Of a DNA stretch of 9,070 nucleotides, positions 1 through 6,657 are shown in pieces. Origin of the DNA: an uncultured bacterium (GTDB lineage: Bacteria > Patescibacteriota > Saccharimonadia > Saccharimonadales > CAIOMD01); the NCBI GenBank assembly GCA_903880655.1, contig CAIRQE010000063.1, forward strand, positions 1-9,070, given 5' to 3'. The notes under the pieces are model-generated. The model searched no databases and was not told the origin of the DNA. It saw nothing but the letters and a program-made list of their open reading frames with translations. The stretch's first letter is position 1. Each line of letters begins with the position of its first letter. Made by a program: the position numbers and the translations under genes.

Positions 1-206
1 ATGTCGCCGTGCATGGGAACATACTGCTCAGCCTCAACGGGCTTTGCAGCTTTAATAAACTTTGAATGATGGATATTTTGCTTTAAGCCTTTTCGGCCGT
101 TAGAGCGTCCACCACCATATCGTGTGCCACCAAATGATGCTGAGCCGCCTGATGAGCGAGATGAGCCACTTCGTGGTCGCGAAAAACGTGAGTTATTTGA
201 ATACAT
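1..206 (-). CDS. Probable DEAD-box RNA helicase, N-terminal fragment
   Basis: This is the first 68 codons of a gene that runs off the left edge of the window. Residues 1-40 are low-complexity and rich in Ser, Arg and Gly (RSGSSRSSGGS, then RYGGGRSNGRKG). This is the kind of disordered RNA-binding tail found on bacterial RNA helicases and other RNA-binding proteins. Residues 43-68 (QNIHHSKFIKAAKP, then EQYVPMHGD) resemble the linker that comes just before the Q-motif domain of DEAD-box helicases from CPR bacteria, as I recall them. None of the helicase motifs (Q, Walker A, DEAD) lies inside the window, so the function is an inference from the tail and linker. Another RGG-type RNA-binding protein is possible. 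The ATG at 206-204 is the first in frame after an AAAAAGGA tract (224-217) that ends 10 nt before it, which supports this start. Confidence 0.55.
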   Translation of the reverse strand, partial: MYSNNSRFSRPRSGSSRSSGGSASFGGTRYGGGRSNGRKGLKQNIHHSKFIKAAKPVEAEQYVPMHGD

Positions 207-301
207 AAAAAAAGAATCCTTTTTGTAGTTAGTTTGATACTTGATTGCAGTCAATGAAATCGAGTACCAAGCGACCTAACCCGGATTCATTAGAAACAAT
301 T
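207..301 (-). promoter_or_regulatory. Long 5' leader of the helicase-like gene
   Basis: If transcription starts about 7 nt after the -10 box at 313-308, the leader is about 95 nt, much longer than any other leader in the window. It contains a purine-rich ribosome-binding tract (AAAAAGGA at 224-217). At 241-254 lies TTGATTGCAGTCAA, a palindrome with a single mismatched pair, which could be an operator half-site pair or fold locally. I see no known riboswitch core. Some bacterial RNA-helicase and cold-shock mRNAs have long regulated leaders, so post-transcriptional control is a reasonable inference, but it is not shown by the sequence. Confidence 0.4.
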
Positions 302-307
302 ACACAA

Positions 308-336
308 ATAGTAGCATAAAAATGAAGATTGGTCAA
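308..336 (-). promoter_or_regulatory. Sigma-70-like promoter for the helicase-like gene
   Basis: On the minus strand there is a -35 box TTGACC (336-331), a 17-bp spacer and a -10 box TACTAT (313-308). The -10 box is preceded by TGC, an extended -10 element. This is the best-matching full promoter on the minus strand here. It points to the gene starting at 206. Confidence 0.6.
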
Positions 337-348
337 GCATATAAAGTA

Positions 349-375
349 TTGTATTAAGCATAAGAATGATACAAT
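349..375 (+). promoter_or_regulatory. Candidate promoter for the Nramp-like transporter
   Basis: TTGTAT (349-354) and TACAAT (370-375) are separated by 15 bp, and this pair would give a leader of about 15 nt before the ATG at 397. A second -10-like box, GATATT (384-389), lies 7 nt before the ATG and would make the mRNA nearly leaderless, like several neighbours. I cannot decide between the two. No clear Shine-Dalgarno precedes the gene. Confidence 0.4.
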
Positions 376-396
376 TTTATTGAGATATTAAATATT

Positions 397-1782
397 ATGG
401 CGAAACAATCCAGAACAAGAAAAACGATAAATCAGACCGAGAAACGAATTGTTAAGACTGAGAAAAAAGCACGAATTCTTACCAAAAGCTATTTTAATTA
501 CAAGCGCTTCAATCGCTTTTTGAGAATATTAGGCCCAGGAGTTGTTACTGGAGCTGCCGATGATGATCCGTCAGGAATTGCTACCTATTCTCAGGCTGGG
601 GCCATGTATGGCTTTGGCTTACTTTGGGCAATGCCGTTCATGTTTCCGTTACTCCTTGCCGTGCAAGAGTCTTGCTCACGTATTGGTGCCGTAACCGGTA
701 AAGGACTTGCGGCAGTTATTCGCGATAATTACAGCCGCAAACTCCTTATGGTTTCGGTGCTAATCGTCTTTGTCGCGAACACTATTAATATAGGAGCTGA
801 TTTAGGTGCGATGGCGGCTACAATGCAGCTCTTTTTTCATATTAATTTTGCAGTACTGACAATTGCATTCGCTGTACTCATACTCATGCTGGAGATTTTT
901 GTTAAATATAAGACGTATACAAGAATCTTAAAGTGGCTAGCTTTGATGCTTCTTGCTTATCCGCTCACAGCAATACTGGTTGGACAAAATTGGTCACAAG
1001 TATTTCATGCAACCATTCACCCAAATCTACATCTTAATAAAGATGTACTTTATATATTAGTAGGGCTTCTTGGAACAACCATCTCGCCATACTTATTTTT
1101 CTGGGATACTTCAGAAATTGTTGAAGATGAAAAAATGACACACCGACTCGGAGAAAAGGGCCTTAATGAGCCAAAACTCACGAAACATTTTCTTAGAAGT
1201 GTAAGGATTGATAATTTTACAGGTATGCTTATTGCAACGCTTGGTGCCTGGTTTATAGTCTTGACCTGTGCATCGGTCCTCAATTTTCACGGTGTAACTC
1301 AAATTAATTCTGCGGCAGATGCCGCGAATGCGCTCCAGCCGCTCGTTAAAAATTTTCCACATTCAGGTTTAATTGCGAAAATAATTTTCTCTACCGGGAT
1401 TATCGGGCTTGGCCTTCTTGCAGTGCCAGTTCTTGCAGGCTCCTCGGGATACGCACTAAGTGAAACCTTTCGAATGAACGAAGGTTTACATAAGAAATAC
1501 AAAAAAGCAAAAGGCTTCTATTTCTTTATAATCCTAGCAACTTTAGCTGGCCTTGGTATCAATTTCATCGGAATTAATCCGATTAAGGCATTAGTTTTCG
1601 CGGCAGTTTTTAATGGAATCGCGGCAGTGCCATTACTCTTTTTGATAGCGCGGGTGGGTAATAATTCAAACATTATGGGTGAGCATAAAAATGGACTACT
1701 TTCCAATGTTTTCATTATGCTTGCTTTCTCGGTTATGCTCGTAGCAGTTTCATATTTGTTGATAACAACTTTTCTAATATAG
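397..1782 (+). CDS. Nramp-like divalent metal transporter, divergent metal-site motifs
   Basis: This is a 461-residue polytopic membrane protein of the Nramp (SLC11) superfamily, expected to move divalent metal ions across the cytoplasmic membrane with coupled protons. A strongly basic cytosolic tail (about residues 1-40) precedes TM1. The TM1 signature GPG (46-48) is followed by ADDDPSGI (54-61), where classical Nramps have DPGN. The TM6 signature is TTISPYLFFWD (227-237), where classical Nramps have the MPH motif. Aspartate 57 is kept, but the Asn, Met and His of the classical Mn/Fe site are replaced by Gly60, Ser230 and Tyr232. From memory, this pairing is typical of a large, poorly characterised bacterial Nramp-related clade, so the transported ion (Mn, Fe, Mg or other) should not be assumed. 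About 11 hydrophobic segments fit the Nramp fold. The gene ends with TAG, 80 bp before the metal ATPase on the same strand, suggesting a shared role in metal balance. Confidence 0.85.
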   Translation: MAKQSRTRKTINQTEKRIVKTEKKARILTKSYFNYKRFNRFLRILGPGVVTGAADDDPSGIATYSQAGAMYGFGLLWAMPFMFPLLLAVQESCSRIGAVTGKGLAAVIRDNYSRKLLMVSVLIVFVANTINIGADLGAMAATMQLFFHINFAVLTIAFAVLILMLEIFVKYKTYTRILKWLALMLLAYPLTAILVGQNWSQVFHATIHPNLHLNKDVLYILVGLLGTTISPYLFFWDTSEIVEDEKMTHRLGEKGLNEPKLTKHFLRSVRIDNFTGMLIATLGAWFIVLTCASVLNFHGVTQINSAADAANALQPLVKNFPHSGLIAKIIFSTGIIGLGLLAVPVLAGSSGYALSETFRMNEGLHKKYKKAKGFYFFIILATLAGLGINFIGINPIKALVFAAVFNGIAAVPLLFLIARVGNNSNIMGEHKNGLLSNVFIMLAFSVMLVAVSYLLITTFLI

Positions 1783-1847
1783 GCTATTCTAAGCTTCCGC
1801 TCGAGGCAAATGGTCGATTTAGCTTTTTAAAAAACAAACTTTTCCTG

Positions 1848-1853
1848 TATCAT
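1848..1853 (+). promoter_or_regulatory. -10 box for the metal ATPase, near-leaderless
   Basis: TATCAT lies 9 nt before the ATG at 1863, which predicts a leader of only about 3 nt. The -35 region is weak (TTTTAA at 1825-1830 at 17-bp spacing). There is no Shine-Dalgarno. The ATPase may also be read through from the Nramp gene. Confidence 0.45.
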
Positions 1854-1862
1854 AAAGAGTAA

Positions 1863-3704
1863 ATGTTTGGAAAAGAATTTATAAAAAGATATAAAACTCT
1901 TAGTGCTGTTATCGTAACACTCGTAGTCGGGCTTATCCTGTATTTCCTAGAACTCAAGATAATAGCAGATGTAGCGTTTACCGCTATGGGTATTTACGTA
2001 GTTGTACCTATGGCCAAAGAAATGCTCCAGTCAATTAAAGAAAAAGAGTATGGGCTTGATCTTTTAGCTCTGACTGCAATCGTTGCTTCGCTTTTAATGG
2101 GAGAGTTTTTAGCAGCGATAGTTGTTGTTCTTATGATAACTGGTGGTGAAGCGCTTGAGGATTTCGCACAGGAGAAAGCAAAAAAAGAACTGAATGAACT
2201 TTTGAAGCGTGCTCCAAAGGTGGCGCACAAAAAAATCGGCTCTTCTTTCAAAACTGTCGCAGTTGATACGATCAAGAAAAACGATATATTGTTAGTCAAG
2301 CCCGGCGAAGTAATTCCGGTTGACGCAGTTATCGTTAAGGGTATTACTTCTCTTGATGAATCTGCACTGACAGGTGAAAGTCTTCCTATAGATAAAAAAG
2401 TCGGTGATAAATTATTAAGTGGAGCGATCAACCAGCAGGCTTCAATTGAAGTTAAAGCCCTCAATACTTCACACGATAGTCAATACGAGCAGATCATTAA
2501 GCTCGTTTCGGAAGCTGCATCAAGTCGTTCACCGATGGTGCGCCTAGCCGACCGATACAGTGTGCAGTTTACTGCTGTTGCATTTACGCTTTCTGCTATT
2601 GCATGGATTGTGAGTGGCCACCCACTAAGAGCGCTTGAAGTGCTGGTAGTTGCAACACCATGCCCACTTCTTATTGCTACACCTGCCGCAATTGTGTCTG
2701 GGATGAGTCGGGCAGCGTCACAAGGAATTATAGTAAAGAATGGGGGAGCATTAGAGTCTCTTGCTGAGCTGAAGGCGATAGCATTTGATAAAACTGGCAC
2801 TCTAACAAAGGGAGTTCCAGAAGTTAATAGAGTAATTACCTTTGGAAAAAATATTACGCAAGAAGAAGTTCTTGGCTATGCAGCAGCTGTTGAATCTCAT
2901 TCAACCCATTCATTGGCTCGGGCGATATTGCACGAAGCGAAGGCCCGCAGTATTAAGGTTATGGCTGCAGTTAAGGCTAGTGAAACAATTGGAAGTGGTG
3001 TACGAGCAGAGGTGAAATCCAAAAAAGTACTTTCAGGTAAACTGGACTTCCTCAAGGATGCCGGGGTTAAAGTACCAACAAATAAAGAACTTGGAAAAGC
3101 ACTTGAAGAAACAGCAATCTTTGTTGCAGTAGATGGGGTGTACATAGGCGCAGTAACATTCGTAGACGTGCTTCGCCCTGAAACGATAGGAACAATTAAG
3201 CGCTTACGTCAAGAGTTTCACTTGAAGACCATGATGCTCACCGGAGATCGTAAGGTGGTTGCTGAGCGAATAGCAAAAGAAGTCGGAATCTTAAAAGTTG
3301 AAGCGGAATGTTTACCAGCAGATAAGTTAAACCATCTCGCATTATTCAGAAAAAAATATGCACCGCTTGCTTTTGTTGGTGATGGAATTAATGATGCGCC
3401 ATCTTTATCTGCAGCAGATGTCGGCATTGCCCTCGGAGCTAAAGGTTCTACGGCTGCAAGTGAAAGCGCCGATGTAGTTATAATGCTTGAGGATTTCTCC
3501 AAAGTAGCTGATAGCATTCATATCGGCAAACGTGCGGTGAAGATTGCTAAGCAAAGTATATTCGTTGGAATAGGACTCAGTATAGGTCTCATGATATTTT
3601 GCGGTGTTACAGGAGCCGTTAAGCCTGTCTATGGGGCTTTACTCCAAGAGCTTGTAGACATTATCGTGATCCTAAATGCACTCCGCGCTCACCAAAATAG
3701 ATAA
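1863..3704 (+). CDS. Heavy-metal P1B-type ATPase, TPC/QExxD class
   Basis: This is a 613-residue ATP-driven transition-metal pump, normally an exporter in the cytoplasmic membrane. The order is typical of P1B pumps. Four N-terminal hydrophobic segments lie at about 12-93. The actuator domain carries TGES (170-173), and the ion-site helix carries ATPCPLL (264-270). The phosphorylation motif is DKTGT (309-313), followed by TGDR (460-463), GDGIND (506-511) and two C-terminal helices (about 567-606). The transmembrane metal motif is TPC, not the CPC of Cu or Zn/Cd pumps or the SPC of Co-type pumps. The last helix has QELVD (595-599) followed by NALRA. TPC plus QExxD is the pattern assigned to the P1B-5 class, linked to Ni/Fe-type transport in the few members studied. 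There is no N-terminal HMA domain or Cys/His-rich tail, so the protein starts directly with TM1. The usual N-domain His-Pro pair reads THSLA (348-352) here. Substrate is inferred only as a transition metal. The gene ends 1 nt before the stop of the converging gene. Confidence 0.9.
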   Translation: MFGKEFIKRYKTLSAVIVTLVVGLILYFLELKIIADVAFTAMGIYVVVPMAKEMLQSIKEKEYGLDLLALTAIVASLLMGEFLAAIVVVLMITGGEALEDFAQEKAKKELNELLKRAPKVAHKKIGSSFKTVAVDTIKKNDILLVKPGEVIPVDAVIVKGITSLDESALTGESLPIDKKVGDKLLSGAINQQASIEVKALNTSHDSQYEQIIKLVSEAASSRSPMVRLADRYSVQFTAVAFTLSAIAWIVSGHPLRALEVLVVATPCPLLIATPAAIVSGMSRAASQGIIVKNGGALESLAELKAIAFDKTGTLTKGVPEVNRVITFGKNITQEEVLGYAAAVESHSTHSLARAILHEAKARSIKVMAAVKASETIGSGVRAEVKSKKVLSGKLDFLKDAGVKVPTNKELGKALEETAIFVAVDGVYIGAVTFVDVLRPETIGTIKRLRQEFHLKTMMLTGDRKVVAERIAKEVGILKVEAECLPADKLNHLALFRKKYAPLAFVGDGINDAPSLSAADVGIALGAKGSTAASESADVVIMLEDFSKVADSIHIGKRAVKIAKQSIFVGIGLSIGLMIFCGVTGAVKPVYGALLQELVDIIVILNALRAHQNR

Positions 3705-3705
3705 C

Positions 3706-4917
3706 TTAACTTTGGTTAAATGAAGCTTTGCAGACCTGGCACTTTTCTTCTTTTTCTTCAGAAGTAAGCCAGATATGTAGAGCTTTTTTGTAACCCAATA
3801 TATCGCTATATGCAACGAGATCTGCTATCGATCGAATCAAGGAAGCAATAGGGCCGGTTAAAACAAATTTCTTGTACTGAAAAACTGCCCATTTTTTTCC
3901 AGCTGGGATCGCAGTTGCGGGCACCAGGGGTTTGTACCCTGGGCGTCTTCTTGAGCCCTTCAGCTGCCGTTTAAGATCTTTATATACATATCCAGCATTA
4001 TCGACTGCAGTTAAACCCAGACCGCTATAGGGGGTGTCGGCGTTATCTCCAATTACATATACGGCGTCGTCAACCATAAGGTGATTGTCGACAACAACTT
4101 TGCCTTTAGGATTGAATGAGAATTGGGCTTCATTTTTTTTGAAGAATGGATTATTAGTGACGCCCGCTGTCCAAATAACTGTTGAAGTTGGAATTTGTAC
4201 ACCATTAACTTGAAGAAAATCAGGAGTTTGTAATTCAACTTTTTGATTGAGCATAACTTTAACTTTCAATTTACGAAGTCGTTTGAGTGTTTTTTGAGAA
4301 GCTTTTTCATTACTAATTGGCAATACTCTTTTCTGAGCCTCTATAAGATTAATCCTAAGCTTAGAAGATTTAATTTTATGTTTCTTTGCAATTATCTTGA
4401 TATATGAAGTTAATGCTGCAGCGAGTTCTACTCCAGTTGGGCCAGCGCCAATAACGTTGTATGATTTATCGAGTGAATTTTCGTCAATCATTTCTCGGTG
4501 TAAGTGAGCCCTGAAATGGTGTAGTTCAGATGTTGTTTTAATATTGTATGAATATTGATCAATACCTGGAATACCAAAATATGAAGTAACCACTCCTAGC
4601 GCAAGAACAGCATAGTCATAATGAAACTTCATGCCATCCTTGGTGCTGATAACTTTCTTTTCTCTATCAATATGCGTGATAGTTTCTTTTATGAAATTAA
4701 TATGAGGATTATCTGAAAGTATCTCGCTGATTGGAATTATAGCTTCATGTTCCTTGTGACCTGTTGCTGCGCGATACAAGGCTGCACTATAACGAAAAGT
4801 AGTGATGTCTGAAATTAGGGTAACTTTCAATTTTTCTTGCGGATATTTTTTAAGTTCACGAGCTAGCTTCATCCCTGCCCAACCGCTACCGACAATAATG
4901 AGATGTTTTTGCTTCAT
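3706..4917 (-). CDS. Type II NADH dehydrogenase-like FAD oxidoreductase
   Basis: This 403-residue flavoprotein has the two-dinucleotide-domain fold of NDH-2. NDH-2 oxidises NADH at the inner face of the membrane and reduces quinone without pumping protons. The FAD-binding motif GSGWAG is at 10-15, the NAD(P)H-binding motif VIGAGPTGVELA at 155-166, and the second FAD motif YVIGDNAD at 287-294. After it, the Gln-containing quinone motif of classical NDH-2 (AQxAxQ) appears as LTAVDN (302-307), so both glutamines are missing in my alignment by eye. A partly hydrophobic stretch (about 350-385) could anchor the protein at the membrane. The tail is charged and ends with a CQVC pair (393-396). I chose ATG 4917 over the upstream TTG at 4923 because TACAAT ends 9 nt before this ATG. 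Related pyridine-nucleotide disulfide oxidoreductases are the main alternative. It diverges from the FAD-linked dehydrogenase gene, suggesting joint electron input. Confidence 0.8.
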   Translation of the reverse strand: MKQKHLIIVGSGWAGMKLARELKKYPQEKLKVTLISDITTFRYSAALYRAATGHKEHEAIIPISEILSDNPHINFIKETITHIDREKKVISTKDGMKFHYDYAVLALGVVTSYFGIPGIDQYSYNIKTTSELHHFRAHLHREMIDENSLDKSYNVIGAGPTGVELAAALTSYIKIIAKKHKIKSSKLRINLIEAQKRVLPISNEKASQKTLKRLRKLKVKVMLNQKVELQTPDFLQVNGVQIPTSTVIWTAGVTNNPFFKKNEAQFSFNPKGKVVVDNHLMVDDAVYVIGDNADTPYSGLGLTAVDNAGYVYKDLKRQLKGSRRRPGYKPLVPATAIPAGKKWAVFQYKKFVLTGPIASLIRSIADLVAYSDILGYKKALHIWLTSEEKEEKCQVCKASFNQS

Positions 4918-4926
4918 ATCCAAATA

Positions 4927-4932
4927 ATTGTA
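4927..4932 (-). promoter_or_regulatory. Extended -10 promoter for the NDH-2-like gene
   Basis: On the minus strand TACAAT (4932-4927) is preceded by TGT, an extended -10 element. It ends 9 nt before the ATG at 4917, predicting a leader of about 3 nt. No convincing -35 box is visible, as extended -10 promoters can allow. This spacing is the main reason to prefer the 4917 start. Confidence 0.5.
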
Positions 4933-4947
4933 ACAACAATCTTTATA

Positions 4948-4976
4948 TTGCGCTTGTGTTTTTTTCGGGTTACTCT
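4948..4976 (+). promoter_or_regulatory. Promoter for the FAD-linked dehydrogenase, near-leaderless
   Basis: TTGCGC (4948-4953), a 17-bp spacer and TACTCT (4971-4976) precede the ATG at 4984 by 7 nt, predicting a leader of about 1 nt. The expected -35 region of the divergent NDH-2-like gene overlaps this -35 box. One protein bound here could therefore affect both genes. Confidence 0.45.
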
Positions 4977-4983
4977 ATATGGG

Positions 4984-6636
4984 ATGGAAAACTTAGAAAC
5001 ACAAATAAAAAATCTTGTTAAAGGCGAAGTTGATGCGACGGAAGCGACCCGTGAATTTTATAGTCATGATGCAAGCATGTTCGAACTTAAGCCTGATGTA
5101 GTTGTTTTTCCTAAAGATAGCGAAGACATTCAAAAAGTAGTTCGATTTGTTAGCGATAATAAAAAGCAGAACCCACACCTATCGATAGTAGCTCGTAGTG
5201 CAGGAACTTGCATGTCAGGTGGTACCGTAGGTGAGTCAATAATACTTGATGTTTCGAAGCACATGAATAATTTTCTGAGTGGCTCAAAAGATGAGGCAAC
5301 TGCGGAGCCAGGAATGTACTATAGGGACTTCGAAAAATCTACTCTCAAATACGATGCTATTATGCCGAGTTATCCTGCTTCAAGAGAATTGTGTGCAATT
5401 GGTGGTATGGTTGCTAATAACGCTGGCGGTGAAAAATCCCTAGAGTTCGGAAAGACAGAGAAATTCGTAAAAGTACTTCGAGTCATATTTGCTGACGGAA
5501 AAGAATATGAGGTTAAACCACTAACAAAAATAGAACTCGAAAAAAAAATTGCTCAGAATGATTATGAGGGGGTTATATACAAAAAGGTATTTGATCTCGT
5601 TGAAAATAACTATGATCAGATCAAGGCAGCTAAACCGCATGTAAGTAAAGATTCAATGGGATATCACTTATGGAATATTTGGGATAGAGAAACAGGCATC
5701 TTTGACATGACTCAAGCAATCGTTGGATCACAGGGAACTCTCGGTATGGTGACAAAAATAACTTTTCGCTTAGTGCCCGCTCCCAAAAATTCTGGAACTC
5801 TTGTTATTTTCCTCCGAAAAACTGATGATCTCGGAAAGCTTATTAATAAAGTACTTGAACATAAGCCAGCAACGTTTGAAGGCTTCGATAACTACACATT
5901 AATGTTAAGCTTTAAGCTCTTTCCGTATTTTCATAAATCGCTAGGGTGGATTGGTATGGCAAAGCTTGGAATTAAATTAATTCCTGACGCGCTTAAGTTG
6001 TTCCGGGGAATCCCCAAGATGGTTCTACTCGTAGAGTTCAACAGCCCAACCGCAGAGGAAACTAAGCAAAAAGTAATTCAGCTTCGAAAAGATCTGCAAG
6101 AGTTTAAACATGAAGCACTCTTTGAGAATGACGAAACGGAAGCAAAGGCAAAAAAATTCTGGATTATGCGTCGAGAAAGCTTTCAATTACTCAGAAGCAA
6201 AGTTAAAGATAAGCATACAGCACCTTTCATGGACGACATGATCGTGCCTCCAGCTGTTTTACCTGAATTTTTACCTGAAATTAGACAGGTGATCAATAAA
6301 TACAAATTACTTGCCACTATTGCGGGACACATGGGTGATGGTAATTTTCATATTATTCCACTCATGAAAATCGAAGATCCAAAAGAGAAAGCTAAGCTAG
6401 AGCCAGCGATGAAAGAAATCACCTCCATAGTATTGAAGTATGGTGGAAGTCTGAGTGGTGAGCATAATGATGGTATGATCCGTGGCCCTTGGCTTGAGGC
6501 GATGCATGGCCCTGAGATATTCGCTCATTTTAAAGAATTAAAACATATCTTTGATCCTGAAAACATCTTTAATCCACACAAGAAAACTGATGCAAATTGG
6601 GAGTTCAGCATGGCACATCTGCGAGAACATTTCTAG
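4984..6636 (+). CDS. FAD-linked 2-hydroxy-acid dehydrogenase, GlcD/D-lactate dehydrogenase type
   Basis: This 550-residue protein has the PCMH-type FAD-binding fold followed by a FAD-linked oxidase C-terminal domain. That architecture is shared by glycolate oxidase subunit GlcD, D-lactate dehydrogenases and D-2-hydroxyglutarate dehydrogenases. The FAD phosphate loop is ARSAGTCMSGG (70-80), and GGMVANNAGG (140-149) and GSQGTLGMVT (248-257) follow. The C-terminal half has GHMGDGNFH (448-456), with the conserved His/Asp residues of the active-site metal region, then GEHNDGMIRG (492-501) and DPENIFNPHK (524-533). The GEHNDG form resembles the large YdiJ-like enzymes, but the Fe-S/CCG domain usually fused to those is absent, and no Fe-S partner lies beside the gene. 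It probably oxidises a D-2-hydroxy acid such as lactate or glycolate and passes electrons to quinone or another acceptor, but the exact substrate cannot be read from sequence. An in-frame ATG at 4903 would overlap the divergent gene and lacks a promoter, so 4984 is preferred. Confidence 0.85.
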   Translation: MENLETQIKNLVKGEVDATEATREFYSHDASMFELKPDVVVFPKDSEDIQKVVRFVSDNKKQNPHLSIVARSAGTCMSGGTVGESIILDVSKHMNNFLSGSKDEATAEPGMYYRDFEKSTLKYDAIMPSYPASRELCAIGGMVANNAGGEKSLEFGKTEKFVKVLRVIFADGKEYEVKPLTKIELEKKIAQNDYEGVIYKKVFDLVENNYDQIKAAKPHVSKDSMGYHLWNIWDRETGIFDMTQAIVGSQGTLGMVTKITFRLVPAPKNSGTLVIFLRKTDDLGKLINKVLEHKPATFEGFDNYTLMLSFKLFPYFHKSLGWIGMAKLGIKLIPDALKLFRGIPKMVLLVEFNSPTAEETKQKVIQLRKDLQEFKHEALFENDETEAKAKKFWIMRRESFQLLRSKVKDKHTAPFMDDMIVPPAVLPEFLPEIRQVINKYKLLATIAGHMGDGNFHIIPLMKIEDPKEKAKLEPAMKEITSIVLKYGGSLSGEHNDGMIRGPWLEAMHGPEIFAHFKELKHIFDPENIFNPHKKTDANWEFSMAHLREHF

Positions 6637-6641
6637 GAATT

Positions 6642-6650
6642 TGCTATACT
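6642..6650 (+). promoter_or_regulatory. Extended -10 promoter for dsbB
   Basis: TGC followed by TATACT (6645-6650) lies in the 21-bp gap after the upstream stop codon and ends 7 nt before the ATG at 6658. The predicted leader is about 1 nt, and there is no Shine-Dalgarno. No -35 box is seen, because that region lies inside the upstream gene. Confidence 0.55.
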
Positions 6651-6657
6651 TGTTTTT

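Noticed and set aside
1789..1829. AAGCT...AGCTT pairing after the Nramp gene followed by a T-run
   Set aside because: The stem is 5 bp with a large loop. The inner TCGA pairs do not stack continuously, so termination is not supported.
1050..3517. Minus-strand open frames inside the Nramp and ATPase genes
   Set aside because: They are low-complexity, Ser/Ala/Thr-rich reading-frame shadows of well-supported genes and lack start signals or recognisable domains.
3706..3719. TTAAC/GTTAA hairpin between the converging ATPase and NDH-2-like genes
   Set aside because: The stem is only 5 bp, AT-rich and has no U-tract on either strand, so it is too weak to call a terminator.
4918..4923. TTG start two codons upstream for the NDH-2-like gene
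   Set aside because: It lies in the gap between the -10 box and the ATG at 4917, where the transcript is predicted to begin, and it uses a non-ATG start without a Shine-Dalgarno.
4903..4983. Upstream in-frame ATG extending the FAD dehydrogenase N-terminus by 27 residues
   Set aside because: The extension is hydrophobic, overlaps the divergent gene and covers the promoter region. The ATG at 4984 has a -10 box at the spacing seen for the neighbouring genes, and the protein aligns to its family from there.
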